Origin: Sediminibacillus halophilus
Lineage (GTDB): Bacteria; Bacillota; Bacilli; Bacillales; Amphibacillaceae
Reading direction: 5' to 3'
NCBI RefSeq assembly: GCF_900103695.1
Contig: NZ_FNHF01000001.1
Span: 248,001 to 312,000, forward strand
Length of the DNA: 64,000 nt
Position numbers and translations under genes: made by a program. Below, piece by piece: positions 1-7,230 of this stretch (its first letter is position 1; every line of letters begins with the position of its first letter). The notes beneath the pieces were generated by a model. It saw nothing but the letters and a program-made list of their open reading frames with translations, did not search any database and was not told the origin of the DNA.

Positions 1-12
1 GGTTTTTCATTC

Positions 13-40
13 ATTATAATTTAAATTTTCAGAATTTCAA
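13..40 (-). promoter_or_regulatory. Leftward promoter with CodY-like box
   Basis: On the minus strand TTGAAA (40-35) and TATAAT (18-13) are 16 bp apart and point out of the left edge. AATTTTCAGAATTTC at 24-38 agrees with the CodY consensus AATTTTCWGAAAATT at 12 of 15 positions and lies within the spacer, where binding would block polymerase. The controlled gene is outside the window, so this is inferred from motif match only. Confidence 0.4.
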
Positions 41-71
41 TATTGTTTTTTTCTTCCATGAAAATTTCATA

Positions 72-104
72 AAATAAGCAGAAGCTCTTCGCTTCTGCTT
101 ATTT
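72..104 (-). terminator. Intrinsic terminator of the cyclotransferase-like gene
   Basis: A 13-bp perfect stem (AAATAAGCAGAAG with CTTCTGCTTATTT) with a short loop directly follows the stop codon at 105. The A/T-rich stem base supplies the U tract. It could work in both directions. Confidence 0.8.
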
Positions 105-998
105 CTAGGAATTGGCAACTTCCAAGTCTTTCTGTATATCGATTTTCAACTGGAATTTACGAAACAAATCCTCTTCAATCTGATGATAATATTGATCACT
201 GACAACACCACTTGCGCCCCTCAGAATTTCAATTGCATAGTGGATAGGCGGGGCGATTTCTGTCGATTTATCAATTACGATAAAAGTTAATACATTTTGC
301 AGTACCTTTCCATCCACATCAACGGAAACAAACGCCGGACGGTAAAGTTGGCCTTGAACTCCCTCGCGGACAAACAAATACTCTAACGCCTCTTTATTCA
401 ATTCATATACTTTGCCTTCTACATATCCATCAGATTCGATAATATCTGCCCTGCCACCATCTTCTGCAGCACGTGTAAAGGCAAGCGAAAAGTTATTAGC
501 CTTTCCGCAACCGATCACTTTAGTAAAGTGTTCTGCTACACCTGCAGTAGTAAAACGTTCCGAATCCATACATGAGCCATATGCAAAATAACGGAACGAG
601 TCATCTTCTAAATAACGATGGCATTTCCAATCTCCAAATTTTACTTCTTCCAACTGTTCAAGCGGGAAAGCCCCGTTGATATAAACAGATGCTTCCATCG
701 CTCCTCTATCGCTATAGATGGTCTGAGATACTCTTTCACAAAGGTTTTTCTCCGTGCTTCCTCGAAAACCTTCCAATTCGTCTAATTGGTGTAGTGTATC
801 AGTGGTTACTTCATATACCTCCCCGTACACTCGGTGAAGAGAGCTAACTCCCATTACAGGATAACCGCTGCCAGTATCATATAGTACACCACCAGTCCAA
901 CATTGACTTGCAACTCTGATGGCATTTTCCAGTAAATTATAGTTTGGTTCATTTTCCCTCAAGGTGCCATAAACGAAAACAAGATGATTGTTAGACAT
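105..998 (-). CDS. Two-domain gamma-glutamylcyclotransferase-like protein (YkqA-like)
   Basis: A 297-residue soluble protein made of two tandem GGCT/AIG2-type domains. Each begins with the family's substrate-loop signature: VYGTL near residue 9 and AYGSC near residue 139. The first copy also has the acidic DELEG segment around residue 75 that carries the catalytic glutamate in this fold. Members release 5-oxoproline from gamma-glutamyl amines or peptides, so the second copy may have a different substrate or be regulatory. The tandem layout resembles B. subtilis YkqA. The ATG at 998 was chosen over the TTG one codon upstream because GGGAG lies 7 nt before it. It has its own promoter and terminator. 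Its position beside proBA suggests glutamate/5-oxoproline metabolism, but the substrate is unknown. Confidence 0.75.
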   Translation of the reverse strand: MSNNHLVFVYGTLRENEPNYNLLENAIRVASQCWTGGVLYDTGSGYPVMGVSSLHRVYGEVYEVTTDTLHQLDELEGFRGSTEKNLCERVSQTIYSDRGAMEASVYINGAFPLEQLEEVKFGDWKCHRYLEDDSFRYFAYGSCMDSERFTTAGVAEHFTKVIGCGKANNFSLAFTRAAEDGGRADIIESDGYVEGKVYELNKEALEYLFVREGVQGQLYRPAFVSVDVDGKVLQNVLTFIVIDKSTEIAPPIHYAIEILRGASGVVSDQYYHQIEEDLFRKFQLKIDIQKDLEVANS

Positions 999-1064
999 CA
1001 AGACTCTCCCTGAAATTATATTTTAAATCATTATTATTTAGTAATTATTATTGCTCGGCTGTTT

Positions 1065-1093
1065 ATTATAGCAAGGTAAAACATTTATTACAA
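1065..1093 (-). promoter_or_regulatory. SigA-type promoter of the cyclotransferase-like gene
   Basis: TTGTAA (1093-1088), a 17-bp spacer and TATAAT (1070-1065) on the minus strand lie about 70 bp upstream of the start codon. No obvious operator is visible around it. Confidence 0.6.
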
Positions 1094-1131
1094 CAGGGTG
1101 CGCTAATTTATTCCAGTTTATTTTATTAATT

Positions 1132-2382
1132 TTAGCATTTTATTTGTCCGTCTCCAGAAATTAAGTGTTTATAAGAAGTCAAAGCCATAAGGCCCATCGG
1201 ACCTCTTGCATGAAGTTTTTGGGTGCTTATCCCTATCTCTGCGCCAAAACCGAATTCAAAACCATCGGTAAACCGTGTCGATGCGTTATGATAGAGAGCT
1301 GCAGCATCAATGGATTGAAAAAAAACTTCAACATTAGGAATGGATTCGCTAATGATAGCTTCGCTGTGTTTGGAACCATACTTATTGATATGTTCAATTG
1401 CTTCTCTTGTATTTGAAACGATTTTCAACGCTACTCTATTATCCAAATATTCCTCAGACCAATCTGAATCAGTTGCTGCTTCTATGGTAGAAGTGCTTAG
1501 TTCTACCGCCTTCTTATCCCCTATGATTACCACTCCTTTTTGTTGCAGGGCATGGATTAACAGGTTCAACTGTTCATCTGCCCAATCCCTGTGGACCACG
1601 ATCGTCTCAATGGCATTACAGACAGAAGGACGATCGGTTTTTGCATTTACGGCAACGGAAACAGCCATTTCGGTATCTGCAGTTGCATCAATGAATAGAT
1701 GGCAATTACCTGCACCAGTTTCAAGCACCGGGACAGAAGCCTCTTGGACGACTGTGTCGATCAATTTACGTCCTCCGCGAGGTATTAATACGTCAAGATA
1801 TTCGTTAAGTCGAAACATTTTTAGGGCAGTCTCACGTCTTTGGTCCTCTACTAGTTGAACCGCTTGAGGCGGAAGATCCGTCTTCTCTAAAGCAGAATGA
1901 ATCGACTTTACAATTGCCCGGTTGGAAGCGGATGCAGTGGAGCTACCGCGTAACAAAATGGCATTTCCAGTTTTCAAGCATAGACACGCTGCATCTAATG
2001 TTACATTCGGTCTTGCTTCATAAATCAATCCGACCACACCAAGCGGTACGGAAATGCGCTTAACTTTCAATCCGTTCGGTCTTAGCCACTCTGAAAGGGA
2101 CTGCCCAATTGGATCTGGTAAATCAATCAGATTTCTTACCGCATCAGCCATTTGCAGGAGCCGTTCTTCTGTCAACATGATCCGGTCTAAAACGGCTTTG
2201 TTCAACTTTCTTTTTTGAGCGGCTGCCATATCCTCGTGATTCGCTTCCAAAATCAAGTCCATGTCTTTGCTTATTTGATCTGCTACGCTTTGCAAAGCAT
2301 TATTTTTTTGTTTCGTTGTTGAGTTAGAGAGCGGCCGCGATGCCTGCTTGGCAAGAGATGCTTTTTGCAATAGCTCACTCAT
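1132..2382 (-). CDS. proA: Gamma-glutamyl phosphate reductase (proline synthesis)
   Basis: ProA reduces gamma-glutamyl phosphate to glutamate-5-semialdehyde with NADPH, the second step of proline synthesis. The 416-residue length is normal for the aldehyde-dehydrogenase-like family. The catalytic cysteine is Cys255 in RPSVCNAIET, and the cofactor-binding stretch PLGVVGLIYEARPNVT is at about 113-128. The start ATG follows AAGGAGG and lies inside the end of proB (8-nt overlap), so the two are translationally coupled. ProA and ProB normally act as a complex that channels the unstable acyl phosphate. Both are transcribed from the T-box leader upstream of proB. No clear terminator is visible after the stop. 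Confidence 0.97.
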   Translation of the reverse strand: MSELLQKASLAKQASRPLSNSTTKQKNNALQSVADQISKDMDLILEANHEDMAAAQKRKLNKAVLDRIMLTEERLLQMADAVRNLIDLPDPIGQSLSEWLRPNGLKVKRISVPLGVVGLIYEARPNVTLDAACLCLKTGNAILLRGSSTASASNRAIVKSIHSALEKTDLPPQAVQLVEDQRRETALKMFRLNEYLDVLIPRGGRKLIDTVVQEASVPVLETGAGNCHLFIDATADTEMAVSVAVNAKTDRPSVCNAIETIVVHRDWADEQLNLLIHALQQKGVVIIGDKKAVELSTSTIEAATDSDWSEEYLDNRVALKIVSNTREAIEHINKYGSKHSEAIISESIPNVEVFFQSIDAAALYHNASTRFTDGFEFGFGAEIGISTQKLHARGPMGLMALTSYKHLISGDGQIKC

Positions 2383-3496
2383 GAGAAACCTCCTTTACTA
2401 TTACCATTTTGTCTCGGTGCACTACTTCCGGATGTTTATTTCCTGTTTTGGTCATGGCTTGAACGCTGGACATACCTATTACTTTTTGGAGCGATACAAA
2501 AGAGTAATGAACTTGCCCTTTTCCAATTATTTGATGATCCTGGTTAAGGATTTCAACTACATTACCCGGAGAGAAATTTCCCGATAAACCAGTGACACCT
2601 GCAGGCAAAAGACTCTTGTTGTCATGTACAATCGCCAGTTCTGCTCCTTTATCGATTGTTATTCGTCCTGAAATGACAGAATGAAATCCAATCCACTGTT
2701 TAGACTTTCTCCAGCTAGCCAATCCTTCTTTCCCTATATAGGTCCCTTCTCCTTTTCCAGCTATCACCTTTTCCAATGTTTTCTCTCCTGAATTTTTTCC
2801 AATATAAACAGGTACACCAAGATCAAGGGCTAACTTTGCAGCAATCAACTTGGACTTGATTCCTCCGGTACCCCATTTGGATCCAGAAGAATGACTCACC
2901 CTTTCCAGTAGCGATTCAGTTATATACGGTATAAAAGAAACTTTTTCTGCAGCAGTATTGTCGGACGGATATTCGTTATAAACCCCATCGATATCTGTGA
3001 AGAGTACGAACATATCGGCATTCAACAGTCCACTCACAAGTGCCGCTAGCATATCGTTATCCCCAAAGGTAAGTTCATCTACTGCAACTGAATCATTTTC
3101 GTTAATAATTGGTATGGCTGAACGCTTCAATAATTCTTCGAGGGTATGATAGGCGTTAGAGTATTGGTACATATCAGAAAATACGTCCCTTGTCATTAAC
3201 ATTTGGGCTGTTACCAGTTCATATCGATAAAATGCTTCTTCGTAAGCATGCAATAGTTTTCCTTGACCAACTGCTGCGGCAGCCTGCTTCCCCTTGATTG
3301 TTTCTGGTCTCATTTCATACCCCAGCGCTCGGAACCCAGCGGCGACGGCTCCTGAAGAAATCAAAATCACTTGATGTCCGCTTTGGATGAAACGGGCTAA
3401 AGCAGCTACATGCTTGTTCAATTTTTTTAAACTCAAACCACCGCTTGTTTCGGCAAGCGAGCTGCTGCCTATCTTAACAACGACTCTCTTTTTCAA
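2375..3496 (-). CDS. proB: Glutamate 5-kinase with PUA domain
   Basis: ProB phosphorylates glutamate to gamma-glutamyl phosphate using ATP, the committed and usually proline-inhibited step. The 373-residue protein has an amino-acid-kinase domain (VVVKIGSSSL at the N-terminus, the DNDMLAALVS region near 160) and a C-terminal PUA domain from about residue 275. A TTG start at 3496 is preferred: AAAGGAGG ends 9 nt before it and the product then begins MKKRVVVKIG as in relatives. The in-frame ATG seven codons upstream lies on top of that ribosome site. It is the first gene of proBA behind a proline T-box. Confidence 0.95.
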   Translation of the reverse strand: MKKRVVVKIGSSSLAETSGGLSLKKLNKHVAALARFIQSGHQVILISSGAVAAGFRALGYEMRPETIKGKQAAAAVGQGKLLHAYEEAFYRYELVTAQMLMTRDVFSDMYQYSNAYHTLEELLKRSAIPIINENDSVAVDELTFGDNDMLAALVSGLLNADMFVLFTDIDGVYNEYPSDNTAAEKVSFIPYITESLLERVSHSSGSKWGTGGIKSKLIAAKLALDLGVPVYIGKNSGEKTLEKVIAGKGEGTYIGKEGLASWRKSKQWIGFHSVISGRITIDKGAELAIVHDNKSLLPAGVTGLSGNFSPGNVVEILNQDHQIIGKGQVHYSFVSLQKVIGMSSVQAMTKTGNKHPEVVHRDKMVIVKEVSHE

Positions 3497-3611
3497 GTAT
3501 TCATTCCTCCTTTGCATATGAAACGAGCCCTTCTGTAAAGGGACAGGAGCTTACCCCCCTCCGCACCAGCATCTAATTGGGATGCTTGAACATATTTCTT
3601 CTAATTAAAAG

Positions 3612-3661
3612 TAAAAACCCATCTCATCCTACATGTTTTTTCATGTAAAGGACGAAATGGG
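3612..3661 (-). terminator. T-box regulated terminator of proBA
   Basis: Read on the minus strand, a long stem (CCCATTTCGTCC... pairing with GGATGAGATGGG) closes on an AAAAAA loop and is followed by TTTTTA. Its 5' arm begins just after the T-box sequence, the usual layout in which antiterminator and terminator compete. Confidence 0.9.
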
Positions 3662-3867
3662 TATATTTCCGCGTTACCACCTTTGTTGACACGCACATAT
3701 TGCGTGCCCTCTTTCCTCTTTAACGCAGAGAACGGTCATGGATCTTTCGACAGCTCTAAAGATAGGTTCGGTTGGTTCGAGTGTAAGAAACTTTCAGCCG
3801 GTGATTCCTTTTCTCTATCCACTGAAGATCAACCTACTGGTCTTTTTCATTGCTTTTTCAAGTATTT
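3612..3867 (-). promoter_or_regulatory. T-box leader RNA, proline (CCU) specific
   Basis: The minus strand carries the T-box core AAAGGTGGTAACGCGG (3684-3669), followed by the intrinsic terminator at 3661-3612. Upstream, a Stem I region contains an AGTA segment and GAACCTATC, where CCT (3766-3764) sits as the probable specifier codon for proline. The UGGU of the T-box core would pair with a tRNA 3' end carrying an A discriminator. Uncharged tRNA-Pro is expected to stabilise the antiterminator and switch on proBA during proline shortage. The helices were read by eye, so the specifier assignment is the least certain part. Confidence 0.88.
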
Positions 3868-3872
3868 TTATC

Positions 3873-3901
3873 ATTATCAAGCAAACTGTCAGAATTGTCA
3901 A
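3873..3901 (-). promoter_or_regulatory. SigA-type promoter of the proBA T-box transcript
   Basis: A near-consensus promoter on the minus strand: TTGACA (3901-3896), 17-bp spacer, GATAAT (3878-3873). Transcription would start near 3866, just before the T-box Stem I. The -35 box begins 5 bp after the stop codon of the small upstream gene. Confidence 0.85.
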
Positions 3902-3905
3902 TCAT

Positions 3906-4064
3906 TTATTTTGTTTTCGGGTTTTCCTGGTTTTGGTCAATAATTTTAGCAATGTTGCTGGATTGCCACCGCTCGGCAGTTGTCTCATCAATTTCATAGG
4001 TTTTTCCCTCGCGGAGTAATTCCCCATGGTAAGCAGTCTGCACATTCATTTTCACATATACCAT
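3906..4064 (-). CDS. Small hypothetical protein, 52 residues
   Basis: An uncharacterised gene supported by a GGAGAAG ribosome site 7-8 nt before an ATG and by protein-like composition. The product starts MVYVKMNVQTAYHGELL and continues through REGKTYEIDETTAERW to a charged tail. The pattern 'polar ligand, G-x-x-Y-x-V/I-D-x-x-T-A-x-R-W' resembles short phage-type DUF7210 proteins whose role is unknown; this likeness is from memory. It lies between uvsE and proB on the same strand and ends at the edge of the proBA promoter. No own promoter is obvious, so it may be read from uvsE. Confidence 0.6.
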   Translation of the reverse strand: MVYVKMNVQTAYHGELLREGKTYEIDETTAERWQSSNIAKIIDQNQENPKTK

Positions 4065-4154
4065 TTTTCTCTTCTCCTTTGCCGTTTAGTCTTTCAGTCT
4101 TATCTCTTTCTATATAAGTATAAAAAAAACAGAAGCCGAAGAAAATATATAAGT

Positions 4155-5120
4155 TTATTCCACAACAAAAGTACTTTGATTCACCCATTGTATTTGAGGA
4201 AATTTTTTCAAATCCTGAACGAGCCGGATAAGGGCATTATCTTTTTGTTTTGCTTCAATCATACAGTCTACTTGGGCAGTAGTCCCGCTTACCTGCTGCG
4301 CAAACTTAAAAACCATGTTTGCATCCACATAATCGGCGTGATGGCGAAAATTCTTTTCATTTTTTGGACTGGAGAAATGAATTTTCACCGGCAGGCTAGA
4401 CGTTTTCCATGTTTCCAGTATTCTTGGCCAATCAGAAAACCAGTCTGCCTCATGATGATTTGCCAAGTGATGATGCAGATCAAAGACAGCCGGAATTCCA
4501 AGTTTTTCGGAAAGGTATAGGACATCTTTTATAGTAAATGTCTTATCATCATTCTCGAGCAGGATCATTTGCTGTAGTTCTTTATTCATTCTGCCCCAGT
4601 TATCTATAAATCGTTCAAGAGCTTTTTCCTTATCGCCATATACCCCTCCCGTATGCAGGACACATCTGTGTTTAGGAGGAACTTTCATCCCTGTTAACAG
4701 TCGATGGTGGTATCTCAATGTTTTAACAGAAACTTTCAGAATTTCTTCCTTTGGAGAATTCAGAACCACAAAGTGGTCAGGATGAAAATCAACCCGCATT
4801 TCGTTTGCAGTGGCATACTCACCAAGCTGTTGAAGGTCCTCTTCCAATTCCCGATAATAGTCCCAATCAACCAATTCCTCGTGGGTCGCTAGGGGTATTA
4901 GCCGGGAACTTAATCGAAAAAAGGAAATATCAAGCGCTTTGTTATGCTTTAGTAGTCGCAGGCAGTTGTGAATGTTACTTTTTGCAATCCGTTCGAGTTT
5001 CCGCTTTGCTGCCTCACGGTCTCGAAGTTGACTGAAGGTTTTAAACGTCATTGTTTGAGAAGGAGAACTGTTTGTCACCTGTTTGCTCATAGCCACATAG
5101 CCAAGCCTGAAAATGGTCAT
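4155..5120 (-). CDS. uvsE: UV DNA damage endonuclease (UvdE family)
   Basis: UvsE/UVDE cuts DNA 5' of cyclobutane dimers, 6-4 photoproducts and other distortions, starting an excision route independent of UvrABC. The 321-residue protein is a TIM barrel with the metal-site landmarks of the family: HPDHFVVLNS, HTGGVYGDKEKAL, LLENDDKTF and FDLHHHLANHH. It starts MTIFRLGYVAMS, a recognisable UvdE N-terminus. The ATG follows GGGGGC 6 nt upstream. It is a stand-alone DNA-repair gene; no LexA-like box was seen just upstream. Spore-formers often keep this enzyme. Confidence 0.93.
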   Translation of the reverse strand: MTIFRLGYVAMSKQVTNSSPSQTMTFKTFSQLRDREAAKRKLERIAKSNIHNCLRLLKHNKALDISFFRLSSRLIPLATHEELVDWDYYRELEEDLQQLGEYATANEMRVDFHPDHFVVLNSPKEEILKVSVKTLRYHHRLLTGMKVPPKHRCVLHTGGVYGDKEKALERFIDNWGRMNKELQQMILLENDDKTFTIKDVLYLSEKLGIPAVFDLHHHLANHHEADWFSDWPRILETWKTSSLPVKIHFSSPKNEKNFRHHADYVDANMVFKFAQQVSGTTAQVDCMIEAKQKDNALIRLVQDLKKFPQIQWVNQSTFVVE

Positions 5121-5230
5121 CTTTAAGCCCCCAGTTCTTTTTTTATGGTTAGTATGTTTATTCTTCCACCTATTTAATCAGTTTATCTGATGTCTATCCG
5201 GGTAGATGAAAAATAAAGGAGATGATTGAT

Positions 5231-5548
5231 TTGGTAATTGTATTTATCAGCTTGGCTATCGTATTGATCGCCTTGATTATAGGAGTAGTAATTGGAAACC
5301 AGGCTAGAAAAGGGATTCAGTCCGAGTTGAGTAAAATGAGTCAAACGATGGCCCCTGTCCAACAGGATATGGATGAATTGAAGCGGCAATCTTCCGTTTT
5401 ATCAGAAAAACAGTCTTCCATTCAACAACATATTCAAGAGTCGAAATCCGACGTCCAGCATACCATCCAGATTGCCAAGGAAATTCCGGGTATGTATCGG
5501 GAATTGTTTTCTAAAAACAGTGATCTCAAACAATCCACCTATCTTTAA
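5231..5548 (+). CDS. Small membrane protein with coiled-coil tail (DUF948-like)
   Basis: A 105-residue protein with one hydrophobic segment at about residues 2-24 (IVFISLAIVLIALIIGVVIG). A polar, Gln/Ser/Lys-rich region of about 70 residues with heptad spacing follows, suited to a coiled coil inside or outside the membrane. The layout resembles Bacillus DUF948/YtxG-type envelope proteins, but I do not claim identity. TTG at 5231 is the better start: AAAGGAG (5215-5221) is 9 nt before it, whereas the in-frame ATG at 5222 touches the ribosome site. The gene stands alone and is followed by a terminator of the shared-stem family. Function unknown. Confidence 0.7.
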   Translation: MVIVFISLAIVLIALIIGVVIGNQARKGIQSELSKMSQTMAPVQQDMDELKRQSSVLSEKQSSIQQHIQESKSDVQHTIQIAKEIPGMYRELFSKNSDLKQSTYL

Positions 5549-5609
5549 TAAAACTTGTTCAATATCGCTCCAAGCTGATGAAAGGGACAAAAGTATACCG
5601 CCCTAAACA

Positions 5610-5662
5610 AAAACCGATCGATGATTCGATAGTCAATTATCCGAATTCGTTCGGTTTTCTTT
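5610..5662 (+). terminator. Terminator of the shared CCGAACG-stem family (copy a)
   Basis: AAAACCGATCGATGATTCG pairs imperfectly with CGAATTCGTTCGGTTTT and is followed by CTTTTT. It lies about 60 bp after the small membrane gene. The same stem sequence recurs at 16326, 26115 and 63556. Confidence 0.75.
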
Positions 5663-5968
5663 TTGGTGACCGTAGAATTTCTGCTTTTATTAATCAACTT
5701 AGTTGCTAAAGTGGTTTCTACGCTGGGTTTGTTTTGTAAGTGGATTATGTTGCACCCCCACCTCTTCGGTTTTTTTATACTTCTGATCTTCTCTGATTCT
5801 TCTTCCTTCAGTTTCTAACATAAAAAAAGCAACAAGAAAATAGAATGAGGTTGACAAGCCTTAAAAAAGAATTGAGGAGCCCCGAAATGATAGTGTGCAT
5901 TTTTTTTATAACGGAACGAACAAGTTTTTTGATTAAGCCCTTTCAAGCCGAAAAGGATTTCATAACTC
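5663..5968 (+). other. Intergenic region, no gene seen
   Basis: An AT-rich stretch without convincing open frames. A TTGACA at 5851 has no good -10 at the right distance, so no promoter is called. AAAAGGA near 5949-5955 is a possible but distant ribosome site for the next gene. Confidence 0.4.
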
Positions 5969-6586
5969 ATGGCACATAAAGCTACAGTGCTGGGATTGGT
6001 CACACTGGGGGCGACTATTCAAGGTTATTCCATGTCCGTGTTTTTATTTCCTCACTTTATTCCCTCAGGAGGAGCTGGAGGTATAGCCGTATTGTTTAAC
6101 TATTGGTTCGGTTTGCCTCTTAGTGTTGCGTTATGGATCGTTAATTTCTCATTGCTTGCGGCTGCAATTCACTGGCTCGGAAATGCAAGTGCCCTTGGTA
6201 CGATGTATGCGATCACTGTCACTTCGCTTGCCGTTCAATTTTTTGATAACCCAGTCTTCTTGCACGGTGGGAACGCATGGTTCGATCTTTTGTTCGGGTC
6301 CCTGATCCTCGGCTTCGGTATCGGGATTCTTTTAAAGCAAGGGGTTTCCAATGGCGGGATGGGTGTCATTGCCCTGATCACTGCAAAATACCGGAACATC
6401 CCTCCAGGTAAACCCTTGCTGATTCTCAACGGTTCTGTATTTCTATTGACCGCGTCAATTATCGACTGGCGAATCGTTATACAGGCAATTATCTGTCAAT
6501 GGGTATCCACAAAAATGGTCGATTTCCTATTTACCACCAAACTTTCCTTTCTGCCAGTATTATTGGCAGCCAAAAGAAAAAAGTAG
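5969..6586 (+). CDS. YitT/DUF161-family membrane protein, short form
   Basis: A 205-residue polytopic membrane protein with five to six hydrophobic segments. It has the YitT signatures: FLFPHFIPSGGAGGIA after the first helix and LKQGVSNGGMGVIAL near residue 125. It lacks the cytosolic DUF2179 domain that most Bacillus paralogues carry at the C-terminus, so it is a short version. Transport substrate and role are unknown for the family. The ATG at 5969 has only a weak, distant ribosome site (AAAAGGA about 13 nt upstream), so the true start may differ. It appears to be a single-gene unit in an accessory region. Confidence 0.75.
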   Translation: MAHKATVLGLVTLGATIQGYSMSVFLFPHFIPSGGAGGIAVLFNYWFGLPLSVALWIVNFSLLAAAIHWLGNASALGTMYAITVTSLAVQFFDNPVFLHGGNAWFDLLFGSLILGFGIGILLKQGVSNGGMGVIALITAKYRNIPPGKPLLILNGSVFLLTASIIDWRIVIQAIICQWVSTKMVDFLFTTKLSFLPVLLAAKRKK

Positions 6587-6652
6587 CGGTTTTTCTAAAG
6601 TTTCTTGTAAACAAAAAATATAGACTGCACAGTTACTGTAAGGAAGTGCCAG

Positions 6653-6762
6653 CCTATTCAAAAAGAGCGTGTGCTAGCTAAGAAGCATGTAGATTATCGT
6701 AAGCGTAGCCCATTCCTTTGATTCCCAACAAGACATCTTAAAAACGCTTGTCAGGAAATAGG
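6653..6762. repeat. Dispersed repeat, copy 1 (CCTATTC...GAAATAGG)
   Basis: CCTATTCAAAAAGAGC at 6653-6668 is identical to 18750-18765. Both copies are closed by a downstream GAAATAGG (here 6755-6762), giving short inverted ends around a roughly 110-bp interior that differs between copies. It may be a decayed mobile-element end or a MITE-like unit. No open frame is inside. Confidence 0.45.
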
Positions 6763-6929
6763 TACTTTTCTTCTAAAAAACAGTTGAGGATTCCGTCTTT
6801 ACTCGCTCTCCTGGATTTTCTGCTTGTTTCCTGGCTATGTCTTTTGATAAGACGTGTCTTGTAGTACCAAGTCAATCAAGAAAAAATGTGTCGTACACTC
6901 TAATATAAACAGAGGCTATTCTAGCAAAG

Positions 6930-7045
6930 GAAATACCCGGAAGAGACTCCAGCGGGAGAAAAGGATCTGGTGAGATCCCGCAGAGCATTAGCTCGAGGAA
7001 GCTCGCCAGATCCTCGCGAAAAGCGTAAGGTATTTTCGCAGCGCG
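6930..7045 (+). repeat. GC-rich structured interspersed element
   Basis: A GC-rich island in AT-rich DNA. GAAATACC (6930-6937) pairs with GGTATTT (7029-7035) and closes the element. Inside, GCGGGA (6952-6957) pairs with TCCCGC (6976-6981), while GGATCTGG (6963-6970) pairs with CCAGATCC (7006-7013). The two helices interlock (a-b-a'-b'), so they form a pseudoknot or alternatives. From memory the arrangement 'GACTCC-GCGGGA...CCCGC...GAGGA...GCTC...CGCGAAAAGCG' is a multicopy intergenic sequence in many Bacillaceae; its function is not known to me. It lies between two plus-strand genes, about 185 bp before the binding-protein start. Confidence 0.6.
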
Positions 7046-7230
7046 CCCTCAAATTCTACAAAAGCAGGAAGTCAGGAAGACACATTCAAACTATGTCGCT
7101 GTTTCTGACAACTGTGAAGTGAATAAAAAATAAAAGGCTTCGCTAAAGTAAAAACGGTCGTGTTTATCTGGTAGGACAATTTTTAAACTATTTTTGCCAT
7201 GCATATGCTTTCTTGAAAGGAGCGTATTGC
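7046..7230 (+). other. Leader region of the tctC-like gene
   Basis: An AT-rich stretch with no gene. No promoter of good quality was found. AAAGGAG at 7216-7222 is the ribosome site of the following gene and fixes its start at 7231. Confidence 0.4.

Noticed and set aside
1340-1858. A long plus-strand frame of 172 codons inside proA
   Set aside because: It is antisense to the well-conserved proA and has serine/threonine-rich shadow composition without a ribosome site.
4026-4520. A 164-codon plus-strand frame opposite uvsE and the small gene
   Set aside because: Phe/Leu-rich shadow translation with no ribosome site; both minus-strand genes are better supported.
5851-5880. TTGACA as a promoter for the YitT-like gene
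   Set aside because: No -10-like hexamer lies at 16-18 bp spacing.
6841-6912. AT-rich segment with TTGATA and TATAAA words between the YitT-like and tctC-like genes
   Set aside because: Spacing between the hexamers does not fit a SigA promoter and no SigB or SigW consensus was found.
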